Assembly (NCBI GenBank): GCA_039654915.1 | Contig: CM077593.1 | Coordinates: forward strand, 42,130,501 to 42,194,500 | DNA length: 64,000 nt | Direction: 5' to 3' | DNA from: Aquilaria yunnanensis | Taxonomy: Eukaryota; Streptophyta; Magnoliopsida; Malvales; Thymelaeaceae | Shown here: positions 35,525 through 48,254 of the stretch, piece after piece | Numbering within the stretch: the stretch's first letter is position 1 | Layout of the letters: every line of letters starts with the position of its first letter | Notes under the pieces: model-generated | The model's input: only the letters and a program-made list of their open reading frames with translations | Databases searched by the model: none | What the model was told of the DNA's origin: nothing | Program-made: the position numbers and the translations under genes

Positions 35525-37267
35525 ATATTCACATTGGTCTGAAGCTATTTAGATTGTCAATACATGAATATACTTGAGCATTATATCTTTCAACTAAGGG
35601 ACTTGTTCACCAAACTCCTCACAACAATTTCTATACCTTAATGCTCAATACAGCTTCCTTCATTCATTACTGTGAAGTTTAGGGTCTTCACAAATTTATT
35701 TTCATTTTATGAGATTTCTTAACTTAAGCTTCCCTCAAATCAGTGCCTTAATAAAAAAGTCAACTTATCGGTGAACTCTTAGCATACAACTCTCTAATTA
35801 CAACACTATTTTGACTCCCTTAATGTTAAAACATCACATTTTTCTTCTTCATTCAAGTACTCAGACATGGTTTAAGCACTCTGAACCACATTTGCTTCAA
35901 TAGGCTTTCTTTTAATTAGTTCTTCATGTTTGCTGCCAAAATATTTAGAAGGTTTAAATACATACCTATATTACCTAATTTGCGGTGCTGTTATAACACT
36001 TTTTCTTTTCTAAAGCTTTGTATAAGCATCCCTGGTATCCAGCACACTACTATGGTTATGGACCTAAATCCACTGCACGAATTTCAATTACTGAACCATT
36101 TATGTCAGTAACTATACTACTATTTCACTAGCCTTAACCATAGTTTTGCTCATAACAATCTCATTAAGACAGTAGCAGCACTCCACCATTTATAATTACA
36201 TCGAGACTTCACATAAGTTTTGAATACCATTTTATTCTTGCCTATAAATTTCCAACTCAAAATTCCTATCAATTCTCAAAGTCAACTCTCAAGTCAAAGA
36301 TGACCGTTTGACTGAAATGCAAATTTGTCCTACTTCAAGAGCTCCACTTCAAACTTCAATTAAAGTAAGGGGTTTATCCCAGAAAGTACCTTATTTATGG
36401 TGCAAATTTATCCTACAATTCTGAGAACTCTCTAAGCTCTGTGATTAGAATCAGTTTGGTTTTACCAGGTTCCCTGAACCTTGTTGCTACAACCACTTAC
36501 TTGCATAAATAACTTAGGTTCTAGTTAATATTCAAACAATTTGAGTAGGATGCCTAAGACCCTTAAAGATGAACTTGGTGCTCGGTTGTCTGTAATGAAA
36601 GATAGGGTTAGAGGCCTACTTAAGTCAGTAAGAGGCTGTGAAATGTGAAATTTTTTAGAAAATGAGAGCAGCGTACTCTACATAGTTGGCCTTACTTGGA
36701 GAGCTACCTTATATACGCCTTCTCATGTAGTAGTTAGAGGGGGAAATTTCCTCCCCTAGTGTGATTAACTATATGAGCTTGTGGATCTTCCATAACATTC
36801 TTCTTTAGTTAACAATTGACCCATTAACCATTTACTTTATGAGACACACTTTGCATGGGCTATTTAGCCATTGGCCTCAGGCCCAATCTTTATCTAGATT
36901 TCCCAAGGCTTCCTTACTTTTTCTCTAATGGGCTGTGCTTCCGTTTAATGGAAAAAGGCTTATTTCGTATCAATAGGCATCCCCCTAAATTGAAAATGGA
37001 AGGAAAATGGGTTCTTCGCATTTCATGCAAATTTGATGATGGTGACAGTGTGACAGCTTTGCATTGGATACAAGGTTCTTTTCTCAATAGGCTCTTTGTG
37101 TAGAAGAATACCGGTTACATAGTTTGTGAAACCTTGCAATTTTAAACCTTTTTTCCTGCTCATGGCGCTTAAGGGTTCTTACTTTTTCTACTTATTCATC
37201 TATCAAAACCATCCTTCATACTCTATGCATGTCTCCCATTGCTATCTTTCATTTGCCTGTTGGTGGT
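35525..37267. other. AT-rich stretch, nothing recognised
   Basis: No motif-bearing frame on either strand. The small frame at 36855-37103 has no family resemblance. Wording resembles 29200-30760, which the Copia insertion may have separated from it, but I could not align the two. Confidence 0.4.
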
Positions 37268-39660
37268 ATGTCAAGTGATATGTGCTAAATTATACAAATT
37301 TTTACTATGTTTTTCCTTAGCATTTGCTTGTCTTTGTAGGTATTTTTGACAGGAATTAGTACTTAACTGCTTCCTATTTTATTTTTAGGTCATTTTTTAG
37401 CTTTTTCACAAATAAGAAGGATTTTTATGAATTTTGAAGTTGAATTTATAGATTGTTTGGAAGACATGCCTCGGTTCATGGCCATGTTTGAGGCCATGTA
37501 CCCTTTCTACCACAAATTTGTGAAAATCCAATAGTCAACACCTCTATGTTCGTGCTACAACAATGATGTGGACCATGTCATTAATCAGATCATTACTTTT
37601 CATATCCAGAGACAATATGTGGCCTGGGTCATAACCATGTTCATGCCCATGTCAGGTTGCTAAATAGGATTTCTTCACACTTTTTTTTTTTTTGCAGTTT
37701 TAGAGGATGAGAATGAGAGGAAATATAGAGTGTATGGTAGTTTTAGTTTAGGGTTCATAGAAGAAGGCTAGAGAACACTTTTTTAATGATTAGCATCAAT
37801 TGATTCATGGTGGAGTGAAGATATCTAGAAATTGAGTATTTGATTTCTAGTTTTTCTTTGTTCTTACTGTGTTTTCTTTTCTTGGTTATGGGATACTTTT
37901 TTACTTATGTTTAGAGTATATGAACCTTAGAAAGATCTTATTTTTATGATTGTTTTGGTTTAATCAAATATGGTTTTTGTGGTCCACTCATATGCACTTC
38001 TTGTTGTTGAGTTGATGAAGCTAGCCTATTAATTGAACATCTGGTTTTGACCATGGTAAGCTAGCCACTTATACATTTGATTTGGTCATCATATGGGTCG
38101 AAGAGATAACATGCAACGTTAGAGATAAACTATGGTATGTTTATAGTTCATGTAAACCTTTTCCACTACACTAATAATTAATATGGATGTATCAAATTTC
38201 TCTATACTCATAAATATATAAACCCACATGCAAGTGTACTTATCATCAAAGTATAGTAGTGGTAAGTACCAAGATCATTTTTCCCAAAGAACGGAGGTTG
38301 TTTACCATACTCAACCCTTTTTTATTATCTAATCAACAATTAAAGAGTTTGTTTAAGTAACTAACTAAAAATTAACTAAAGTAAACTAATGCCGTAAAAA
38401 AAATTAATAACTAATTACTGGCGGTGGAAAATAACTCAAATAATCAACAATAAAATATTTTATACTGAAAATCCAATCCCCCTAGGAATCCTTTATGTTG
38501 CTTTTACTTCAAATTAATAGGATTGTGATTAACTTGGTTTATGTAGTACTACCTAAATTAGATTAGCTCCCTGTTTTTCCAATTACACCAATCACTATCC
38601 TTAAGTCACTGATAGGGAGTCCAGACCTACCGTGCTTCGTAAGAATGCATTATTAGTCCTATGACCCACTACTAGGTTTTACTGTAGTCCAAAGGTATTA
38701 AAAACACATATATTATTACTGGTTATGATAATATCCCTTCTATCCAATAATGATCTACAACTAATACATCAGATACTGCTTGTCACATGTTCATCCCACG
38801 TTGAATTAATAAGCAAAGCTACTATTAATCAACACATCAAAGAACATTGGATAGATTGCAAGAAATGCATAATCATATTAAACCATAAAGTAATTACAAC
38901 TACAAAATCATCCTAGGGTTTATCTACTCTAAGCATGAGTAAGGAAAATTCAGCTCATAGTGCCGTAAAATAAACACAACATAATCAACGAAAAGCCAAT
39001 AAAAGAAGTCTTTATCTCTGAATTGCTTATCTGCCAAGGAACCTTTGATCCTTCTTACATTAAATGATATTGATCATCAAAACTGCCTCCAGCAGCCTTT
39101 GTCCTTAAAAACTTTCTTTTTTTTCTATTACTCCACCTCTTCTCTGGCCTTCATAGCCATCCTGGGCAACCCGTGGCCACCTCTGGGCCCCTTCCGCTTG
39201 TTTTCCTTGAAACCCTTAAAAAAAGCTCAAGAAAACCTAACAGCATGCAAACACGGGTTGCAACACAGGTGTGTTTAGGTGCACACAGTTTGTAACATGG
39301 GTGTGTTCAAGAATGTGTTCAATCATGAACTTTAATGTCACAGTTAGGAACATGGGTGTGATAATGAACAAAAGCATGTAAGAGGGTGTGTTAGGCACTA
39401 CGTGGGTGTGTTACAAGATGTGTCTACTCCAAACCTTGGCAAAACTTGCAATTTAGCTCTAAAACTTTGCAAAAATCTTTCTTAACCCAAATGAGGCTAA
39501 AATACAACCTGAAAATAAAATATGAACTAATCAAGTATTAAATCCTAACTTAAAATTTTCAAAAGACAAGCAAACACAAATGAAAACAATATAGAAAACA
39601 TAACTAAATATGAGCATATTAGACTAACATAAGACCTTTGCACTAAGGTCAAACAAATTT
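37268..39660. mobile_element. Possible degenerate Gypsy LTR fragments
   Basis: TGTCAAGTGATATGTGCTAA at 37268 resembles the start of Athila-type LTRs, and repeated ATGGCCATGTT-like and CATGGGTGTG-like words (37480-37670 and 39250-39420) are common in such LTRs. The segment 38190-38560 reads, in reverse complement, like 40530-40900. Orientation is therefore mixed and no boundaries are certain. Confidence 0.3.
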
Positions 39661-40516
39661 ATAAGACTAAGAAAATGCATGGCCATACTCGGATGAGTTG
39701 ATATGTGATATCAATGTCATCAGTTTAAGTTAGTTTACTTGGTAATCAAGAAACCAAAGATTGGGTTATACGAGAGTGACACATTCCATGTCTCGTGCTT
39801 AGTCTTGATATCTTGGACAAAGGGACAATGACATATACGAATAATGATCATAAAGGTTTAGTTGAATCACCGACAATCTTGTCACTTGGGCAGTAATGAT
39901 GTGTTGCTAGACCCTGCTCACTGCTTATGATCATAAATGTGATTTATGATTATTGCCAACGTGGTAAGAGCCTATTGGGTTGCACACATAAAACCTATTT
40001 GGATTATTTGAATGCATGGGCTAATTTATTTGGGTTTTGGTTTCATGATAATTTCATATTAATAATTGGCCCAAAAGTTGAGCCATTATTAAGCCCAAAA
40101 TTAAACCTCATTGGATTAGGGCTTTGAAACCCATTAGGCTTGGAAGTTGAGTGTCACTATAAATACATCATCTAATGAGGAATTCGAAGCTCTTTCCCTA
40201 GCCTCAGAAAAAAGTTCCAGCCACACTCTTCTCTTGCCATTCCTTATAGGATGCAAGCTAGCACTGCAAGTGCAAAAGGAACACATCTACTGGGATGGGG
40301 TGGAGGCATGGTGATCCTGAAAAGCTCATGTGGATACCATAGAGAGCTTGAACATGGCAACTATTCAGGTTTTGTGATTTGACCCAACAGTTGGGTGAAA
40401 GATCTCAATTGAATTAGGTATGAAAATTTTGAACACCCGGTTTACCCTATTTCACTTGGATCCTGGAGGGTTTTGGTTATATTCCACTGTTCATGTTTGG
40501 CTCCTGACACGTTACA
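39661..40516 (+). mobile_element. Inverted fragment of the Copia LTR family
   Basis: The reverse complement matches about 12445-13300 of the solo LTR, including the CCTGGAGGGTTTTGGTTA end and the ATGCATGGCCAT stretch. It lies opposite to the other three copies and lacks the first about 560 bp of the LTR. Confidence 0.82.
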
Positions 40517-40976
40517 CTTGAGAAGAGGGGTTAGTTGCCTTGAGAGATGATTTAATCTAACTTAGGAGTTCTTTAGGGTCCAAGTTAACTCTATACTAAT
40601 TAAAGCAATGCAAGAGTAGGTAATAAAGGATTTCTAGGGCGATTCATATATAAACGTGATCTTTGTTGTTGATCTATTTGATTAGTTTTCTTCATTGTTT
40701 TTTATTTATTGTTTGTTATAGTAGTTTAGTTTCTTAAGTTTTCCTTAGTTAATTAATTCACTTGAAAATTGTCAATCAGATAACAAGAAAAAGAAGTAGT
40801 AGGGTAGACAACTTTGTTCCTGTGGAAAATGACATTGATACCCACCACCTCACCATACTATGATTGATAGTTGTGCTTTCCTTCTGTTCTCGTATAGTTA
40901 AGGGGCAATATGATTCATTATTTTTATTAGTATAGTTAAGTAGCATGATTCCTTATTTTTATTCTTGTTGAAAGAG
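40517..40976 (+). other. Non-coding leader before the interrupted Athila-like gag
   Basis: T-rich sequence with a CCTGTGGAAAATGACATTGATACC-type ending (about 40819), typical of Gypsy LTR/leader regions. No gene seen. Confidence 0.35.
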
Positions 40977-41061
40977 GTGAAGCAATGGCTGACAACACTT
41001 TCAAGAGATTCTATTGCCACTTACAATGTTTTCACTAAAAAAATTTTGCTAAAGTATTGTC
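40977..41061 (+). pseudogene. Athila-like gag, fragment 1 of 3
   Basis: The plus-strand peptide has QWLTTLSRDSIATYNVFTKK, the standard 'WL..L...SI.TW..L..KF' segment of plant Gypsy gag. It stops at the Tat insertion after KYC. The frame resumes beyond the Tat element with PPTKLAEL, exactly as expected for gag. TTGTC (41057-41061) is the target duplication of the Tat insertion. Confidence 0.85.
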
Positions 41062-41927
41062 TGATAGCCAAAGGCTGTCGCCTCAATCTGGCCGAATACC
41101 CTGCCACAACAACGGCCAGAAGAACTGGTGCTTCCCGGGAATAGGTGGAATCATGCACCTCGGGAGATAGCCTGAGAGCTCCGAGCCTCGGCACGCCAGT
41201 AAAACTTGAGGACTCCATTCGCCCCCCAAGGTTGTGAACAACGCGCCTTCGGAAAAGTGGCACCAGACATTGCTGCCCGAATATGATATCCCCGAAGGCG
41301 GAACCCCCTGGAACTGGGAACCCCCGAACTGAGGGTAGGCTTCCCGAAGAGGCTCTGTCCGAACTAGAGGACGACCTCGCCCAGGGACCTCGGGAGTACG
41401 GCAGGCGCATTTAAGGAAGCATTTAAGGAAGCCTCTGACACGTCCCACCACAGACGTAAAAAGTCGCCCTGACGCGCAGACGCCATCAGAATCATATCAT
41501 GGCCCGTCTCAGCACAAGGCTCGAGGCCATCTAGTTACCAACTATCTGTCCCCTACGCCCAGACGTTCAGGAGCATCCGACCGCACACGTGTCATGATCT
41601 GAACGGGCCAGGTATTCCTATATATACAGGAAATAAATACTTGACAGGAGGTTGGCAGGCCGGATATACAGCTCTCACACTCTGAGAAAATACCAGGCGA
41701 GACTTTTCTGCCTTTCTCTTTGAGCTAGTGACTTTCTCCTTCTTCCGGCCACCACTGACTTGGGCGTCGGAGGCTCCCCCCCGGAAAAACACTCCGGGGG
41801 CCTCCTAACCCTGTTTACCAGCTTTTCAGGTACTCTCCTTGGGGCGATCCACCTTCCAGGCGTTCTTCCTCCTAGAAGTCTCCTCAACAGTCATCATGAC
41901 TCACAACGATGAGGCCTTGGGCCATCA
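41062..41927 (+). repeat. 5' LTR of the Tat element
   Basis: It runs TGATAGCC...CCATCA. It includes a TATA-like box and ends just before the PBS. An ATG in frame with gag lies 32 bp before its end. Confidence 0.95.
41619..41627 (+). promoter_or_regulatory. Probable TATA box of the 5' LTR
   Basis: CTATATATAC lies in the middle of the LTR, where the U3 promoter of a plant LTR retrotransposon is expected. The same motif recurs in the 3' LTR at 51999-52007. Confidence 0.6.
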
Positions 41928-44900
41928 TTTGGCGCCGTCTGTGGGAACCCGCTCGCAGATTGCCGTCGTTGAGACTCGGCATTCTAAGGACAAGGGACTC
42001 CCAAGGTCCTCGTCCGCGCCTGAGATACAACCGGCTGCTGAGCAGACACTCCCAGAGACTTCTACGCCCGAGGAGGACCGCCCTCTGGTAATCACCATGA
42101 GCTTCTTGAGGGACTTTCAGCGCTCGGTCGTTGCTGAAATGACTCAGCAGATCGACCGAAGATGGCCACAGCAGTCACAGGCCCAGAAACCCTCCTCATC
42201 AACACGCCCTCGGGAGAGAAGCCCCAAGTCTACACACCGCAGTTCAGAAAGTGGAGATCCTCGCGGAGAATCATCCACAGAAGATATAGCCCTCGGGAAA
42301 CGGCCTGTGGGACAAACCGGGTCCAAGCGACCGAGAGTCTCACAGCGAAGCAGTTCGTCGCCCGAGGCGAGGGCCCTGACCCCTCCGCGCCGAACTCGCT
42401 CCCCGAAAAGGCGCCGTCGATCTCCCTCCCGCGAAAATGGTCCTAGCGCCACTGCGCTTATGGAAAGGATATTGGCACGGCTGGACAGAGTGGAAAAGCA
42501 AGTGACCAGAAAACCCGTTTGGGACAGGCTGTCGGGGGCATTATGCGAAGATGGCTCCCCGTTTATTCGCACCGTCGTTGAGGCAGCTATGCCAGGCGAC
42601 TTCAGAGTGCCTAGGCTGGAGATCTATGATGGCCGGACTGATCCACAGGCCCATCTGACGAAGTACAGGCGGAGCATGATAATGCACGGAGCTGATGACG
42701 CTACCATGTGCAAATGCTTTGAAGTCACCCTCACGGGCCCAGCAACAGCATGGTACAATTCTTTGCCCCCAGGGACTATCACTGAGTTTCAGGAGTTGTC
42801 CGCAGCCTTTACCCAGCAGTTCATTGGGAGCAGGCCGACGGCCAAAATGCCTGTACAGATGTTCGACATAGAGCAGAGAAACGGAGAGACGATCCGAGAC
42901 TATGTCGAACGATTCAACAGGGAAGCACTCAGCGTCCCGGACTTCCGGCCCGAAATCCGCATCGTCGCTATGACGCGGGGCCTTCGGCGTGACTCACAGC
43001 TGTTCTACGAGTTCTCAAAGGACCCCCCGGAGACCCTCGGAGAATTTTACCGAAGGGCAGAGCAGCACATGACATCCGAGGAATTGAGGATGGCGGGGCC
43101 GAAGTCTGATCATCACCGCGCCGAAGGGTCCAGCCAGCAAGCTCGGCATCTTTCTGAACATACAGGTCGACCACGGCGAATGCGAGGAAAGAAACCTCAA
43201 AGTTTCACACCCTTGAGCACGACACGGACCAACATTCTCATGGCGCTGGAAAGGCAAGGGACGCAGATTCGGCGGCCAAAGGCCATGGCCGCCGATAATA
43301 AGAAGAATGCCAAGAAGTTCTGCCAGTTTCATCGCGACCACGGTCATGACACCGAAGACTGCTTCCAGCTGAAGAAGTACATAGAGTCGCTGATCAAACA
43401 TGGCCAACTTCGCAAGTACCTGCGGATGCCCTCCCCAAAAGGCAGAAAAGAGGAGGAAGAGAGGGCCAAAAACGAGGACTATGACTCCGACAGGCGGAGA
43501 AACAGAAGTCCAAAAAGGCGCCTTCCACCTCCAGTAGGGGTCATCCAAACCATCACCACGGGGCTCCCATCCTCGGAAAGAAAGCGGAAGGCCAGAGAAA
43601 TTGCGGTTATGGAGTATCAAAGTCCATCAAAGAAATTGGCTCGCAAAGATGGCTCCACTGTCGTCTTCCCCCACGACGACCCGCTGTTGATAATGGCGAG
43701 AATAGGGAACTGGGACGTCAAGAGAGTGTTGCTTGATGATGGCTCAAATGCTGACGTCCTATTCTCGCACTTACTGCCGAGCTTGGGCATCTCCAGCAGC
43801 GAGCTGAAACCTGTCACCACGCCCACCTTCGGCGTTGGGCCATCCGAACTACCCGTCCTCGGATGGATCGACCTCCCTTTGATGATGAAAGGCACTTCGG
43901 TAGACGGAGCAGCTGAGTTGTACGCGTCCACAATGGCAAGATTCATCGTCATGGACGTCCCGTCTTCGTACAACGCCATCCTTGGAAGGCAGACTCAGGG
44001 AAACCTGCACATTCGCCCCGATGTGAAGTACTTGACTGTCACATTCGCCACCAAGGATGGAGATGCAGAGGTCTTCATCGACCAAGCCGAGGTAAGAAAG
44101 GTGTTTGTAAAAACACGAAAGGCTCCGGCAAACAGCTCTACACAAACGGTGGAGGCAAAGGCGCAGGAGAAAGGCAAAAAAGGAGATCCCGCAGAAGCAG
44201 AAACGGAAGCAGTAGATCTTGTCCCAGGACAATCTACCCGAATAGGGAAGAGCTTGGCCAAAGGTGATAAGGAAAATCTTGTATCCTTTCTGCTAAAAAA
44301 TAAAGATCTGTTTGCCTACTCGCCGAAAGACATGCCAGGAGTGAACCCTGGCATAATACAGCACAGCCTCAAAGTAAGCCCGGAAGCAAAACCTATCAGG
44401 CAAAAGAAACGAAGCATCTCAGCCCACAAAAGCAACTTCGTGAAAACCGAAGTCCAACGCCTATTGGATGCTGAAGTTATCAGGGAGGTAAAATACCCCG
44501 AATGGTTAAGCAACGTGGTCATTGCCACAAAAGAAGGTAGCAGCAAACTCCGGATGTGCATTGATTTCAGAAACTTGAACGATGCTTGCCCGAAAGACTC
44601 ATTTCCCCTCCCGCCAATAGATCAACTGGTAGATTCAACGGCCGAATACGGGCTCCTGAGCTTCCTAGATGCCTTCAGCGGCTACCATCAGATAAAGATG
44701 GACCCCGAAGATGAAGAGAAAACTGCCTTCATCACCGAGGGAGGAACGTACTGCTATATCAGAATGCCCTTCGGGCTGAAAAATGCAGGAGCCACCTACC
44801 AGAGACTGATGAACAAGGTCTTTAAAGACCAAATGGGGAGAAACATGGAAGTATATGTTGATGATATGATAGTAAAAAGCAAGCTGCCCGGCTACCACGT

Positions 44901-47394
44901 TGCAGATTTGGAGGAAACCTTCCAAAAGCTCAGAGCCTTCGGGATTTGCCTTAACCCCGAGAAGTGTATCTTCGGGGTGACATCGGGAAAATTCCTTGGA
45001 TACATGGTATCCGAAAGAGGCATTGACGCCAATCCTGAGAAGATTAAGGCTCTGCTTGAGTTCCGAACTCCTGCCACAGTTAAAGACATGCAGAGACTAA
45101 CCGGAAGAATAACCTCTCTGAGCAGGTTTATTTCCAGGTACGGAGATAGGTGTAGACCTTTCTTCAAAGTCCTCACAAAGGCAGCAAAGATGGAAGGCGA
45201 CCTCGGAAGAAACAATCATCCCTGGGATGAAGATTGCCAAAAGGCCTGGGAAGAACTCAAAGTCTACTTGGCCAGCCTGCCGACTCTGCGACAACCTCGG
45301 GTGGGAGAACCCCTCGTACTGTACCTCGCCGTCACAGAAAAGGCCGTGAGCTCGGTCCTGATAAAAGAAGAAGGGCCGAAACAATGGCCGGTCTACTACG
45401 TCAGCAAGTCCCTGCATGGCGCCGAAGTCAGGTACCCTTTGCTTCAAAAAGCTATATACGCCTTGGTGCTTGCAGGAAGAAGACTGCGACCATATTTCCA
45501 GGCTCACCCCATCATCGTCCGAAGTAGTCTACCACTACGGGATGTTATGAAAAGAGTTGATCATTCGGGAAGGCTCTCCAAGTGGTGCATAGAGCTTGGC
45601 GAACACGAAATCACGTATGAGCCTCGGAAGGCCATAAAAGCCCAAGCATTGGCAGATTTTATCGCCGAAATACCCACCACTGACGAGAACCACTCAGATC
45701 CGAAAGAAGGTGAGCCAGAATGGACCTTGCATGTTGACGGAGCCTCGGGGTCCGAACACCAGGGAGCTTGAATAGTTATCAGAGGACCCGAAGGCCTAGA
45801 GGTGATGAAGGCTATCAAGTTCAGCTTCAACGTCACCAACAATGTGGCTGAGTATGAAGCCCTCATAGCGGGATTACGCTTGGCCAGAAAGATTGGCGTG
45901 AGAAACTTAAGGGCTCACAGCGATTCCCAGCTGGTAGTTCGGCAGACGGCAGGAGATTATGGGGCGAAGAACCCAATCTTGGCAAAATACCACGAGCTGG
46001 TAACAAAACTCATCCAAGAGTTTGACGCCGTGCGGATCGAAAATGTACCCCGGCGGAATAACACTGAGGCAGATTGCTTAGCGAAGTCCAAAACATACAC
46101 CGAGGTGCTAGACCATCCAAGCATCTCCGTGCTAAGCGTAACGACCTCGGGAATGGGGTGGAAGGACCCCATAAAGAGATACCTCGCAGAGAATGAGCTT
46201 CCCGAAGACGCCGGCAATGCTGCAAGACTGCGAAGACGCGCCGGAAGATTCTTCCTGATTGGTGAAGAGTTATATCGGCAAGGATATGCAAATCCGCTGC
46301 AGAGATGTGTGGGCGAAGAGGATACTGAGATGGTCCTCGAAGAAGTCCACGAAGGCATGTGCGGCTCGCACATCGAAACTGATGCCCTTGCAGCAGTGAT
46401 ACTCCGCCAAGGATACTTCTGGCCTACCCTGAGAAAGGACGCAAGGCAGTTCGTCCAGAAGTGCGGTAGTTGCCAGAGACATGCAAAAATCCAGAGGATA
46501 CCCTCGGAAATGGTAACGTCGGCAGACTATCCTTGGCCCTTCGCAGTCTGGGGTATAGACCTCATTGGGCCACTCCCCACAGCGCCCGGAGGCGTGAAAT
46601 TCTGCGTGGTAGGAGTGGACTATTTCTCAAAGTGGGTAGAGGCAGAACCACTAGCAACTATCTCGGCAAAAGAAGTGCAGAAGTTCGTATGGAAAAATAT
46701 CGTATGCAGATTTGGCATACCGAGGGTACTAGTAGCTGATAATGGATCCCAGTTCATAGACAAAGGATTCTAGGAATTCATCAGCGACCTCAGAATAAAG
46801 ATACACTTCGCCCCAGTAGCTCACCCCCAAAGCAATGGGCAGGTGGAAGTATCAAACAGGACCATAAAAGATGGCCTGAAAAAGAGACTTGGGGAAGCCA
46901 AAGGGAAATGGCCAGGAGAACTCCAAAGTGTATTGTGGAGCTACCGAATGACGCCACGAAGAGCCACAGGGGAAACTCCCTTCTCACTCGTCTTCGGAAC
47001 AGAGGCCATTATCCCAATAGAGATAGTTCAGCCTTCAATACGGGTGCAAGTATTTGATGAAGGCGGAAACGACCTCGGTCTGAGAACTAAGCTCGACCTT
47101 GTGGCCGAACACAGAGAAATAGCCGAGCTGAGAAGAAAAGCTTTCCAGCAAAGAGTGGCCGCGGCTATCAACTTAAAAGCCAGGCCAAAAGAAATCAAAA
47201 AAGGAGACCTCGTTCTCCGAAAGGCCGACTTTGCACCCCGAAGGCCATCTCACGGAGTACTTCGCGCAAATTGGGAAGGACCTTATCTGGTTCTCGCCGA
47301 AGTACGAAAAGGCGTGTACAAGCTTGGCGACGCCGAAGGCGTAGAATTGAAAAACACTTGGCATTCAGACGCCCTGAAAAAATTCTACGCCTAA
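41896..47394 (+). pseudogene. gag-pol: Tat gag-pol polyprotein with two nonsense codons
   Basis: One frame runs from an ATG inside the LTR to the stop at 47392-47394 (1,833 codons; the real start may be later, for example MSFLRDFQ at 42099). In order: Ser/Arg-rich N-terminus; gag core (about 42570-43085, LEIYDGRTDPQAHL); zinc knuckle CQFHRDHGHDTEDC (about 43320); protease with DDGSNADVLF (about 43735); reverse transcriptase with YVDDM at 44854; RNase H (about 45300-45560); a second archaeal-like RNase H (about 45718-46080, LHVDGASG); and integrase with an HHCC finger (about 46370-46480), catalytic motifs (IDLIGPL, VADNGSQF, HPQSNGQVE) and a NWEGPYLV C-terminus. TGA (45769-45771) splits the second RNase H and TAG (46771-46773) splits integrase; each is a single-base change from a sense codon. 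No frameshift, so decay is recent. Confidence 0.93.
41930..41947 (+). promoter_or_regulatory. Primer binding site of the Tat element
   Basis: TGGCGCCGTCTGTGGGAA starts two bases after the LTR, a PBS type common in Tat-lineage elements. Confidence 0.88.
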
Positions 47395-47553
47395 GGTTGA
47401 GCGGAAGAAATATATTGTACAAGAAATATTCTAAGTACAGAATGGTCTAGAGAAGAATGGTCTTGAGAAAAATTTTCAAGTATACCAAATTGTCGAAGAC
47501 AGATTTCCGCGAAGGTGCTCGCCACGAAAAAAACGGTTGTGACTTCCCGAAGT
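47395..47553 (+). other. Start of the Tat 3' untranslated region
   Basis: Short non-coding stretch between the pol stop and the first tandem-repeat core. Confidence 0.6.
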
Positions 47554-48130
47554 CCCTTGAGCCACTATGCTCGGGAAAAATGGGAAACAAGAATCTTGCA
47601 AAGGTACTCGGCATAATCAGTGCAGAGAAAATTTTCCGAACACCCTTGAGCCACTATGCTCGGGAAAAATGGGAAACAAGAATCTTGCAAAGGTACTCGG
47701 CATAATCAGTGCAGAGAAAATTTTCCGAACACCCTTGAGCGAACATGCTCGGGAGAAAGGGAAAGCAAGAATCTCGCAAAAGTACACGCCAAAACAAAAG
47801 CAGAGGTAATTTCCGAACACCCTTGAGCGAACGTGCTCGGGAAAAAGGGAATGAGCAATCTCGTGAAAATTTTCCTAAGTCCCTTGAGCAAATATGCTCG
47901 GGACAATAGGAAGACAGAAAAATTTGGCTGAAGGTTTTCCGAAGGCCCTTGAGCGAACATGTTCGGGATAAAAGGAAACAAAAAGCCTGCAAAAGACTTA
48001 GCCAAATTTTTACAAACTTTCCAGAAAGTCTCTTGAGCGAGCACGCTCGGGACAAAGGAAGGTAAAAAGTTTCTTTGGTTGCAGGTTTTCCGAAAGTCTC
48101 TTGAAGCAAACATGTTCGGGACAGTGGAAA
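47554..48130 (+). repeat. Tandem repeat ladder in the Tat 3' region
   Basis: Eight copies of a core of the form CCTTGAGC, 5-6 bases, GCTCGGG (starts near 47554, 47643, 47732, 47820, 47881, 47945, 48030 and 48098). The first units are spaced exactly 89 bp and nearly identical; later ones are spaced 61-88 bp and more divergent. The core is a small inverted repeat (GAGC...GCTC). Tat-type elements are known for hypervariable tandem arrays in this position, which can seed satellite DNA. The open frames in this stretch are by-products of the repeat. Confidence 0.88.
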
Positions 48131-48254
48131 TGAAGAAACTTGCAAGAAAGGACTTAGCCGAAAAGATTGTTCATTTAGAGCAAACGCTGCCCTACAAAAG
48201 AAGTGTCCAAAGAAGGAGCACGAAGGAGAAAAATAAGAGGAGCCCTAAAACAAA

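Noticed and set aside
36855..37103. Plus-strand frame of 82 residues
   Set aside because: No motif and no context; it is compatible with a chance frame.
42144..44561. Several minus-strand frames up to 201 residues opposite gag-pol
   Set aside because: They are shadows of the long GC-rich sense frame. None has introns, a promoter or motifs, unlike the true antisense gene further right.
47554..48130. Repeat ladder considered as a CRISPR array
   Set aside because: The context is a plant retrotransposon. Repeats and spacers are both related from unit to unit, with no unique spacers or cas genes.
47654..48145. Minus-strand frame of 163 residues with internally repeated peptides
   Set aside because: The peptide repeats simply mirror the DNA tandem array; unit lengths vary and other frames look similar.
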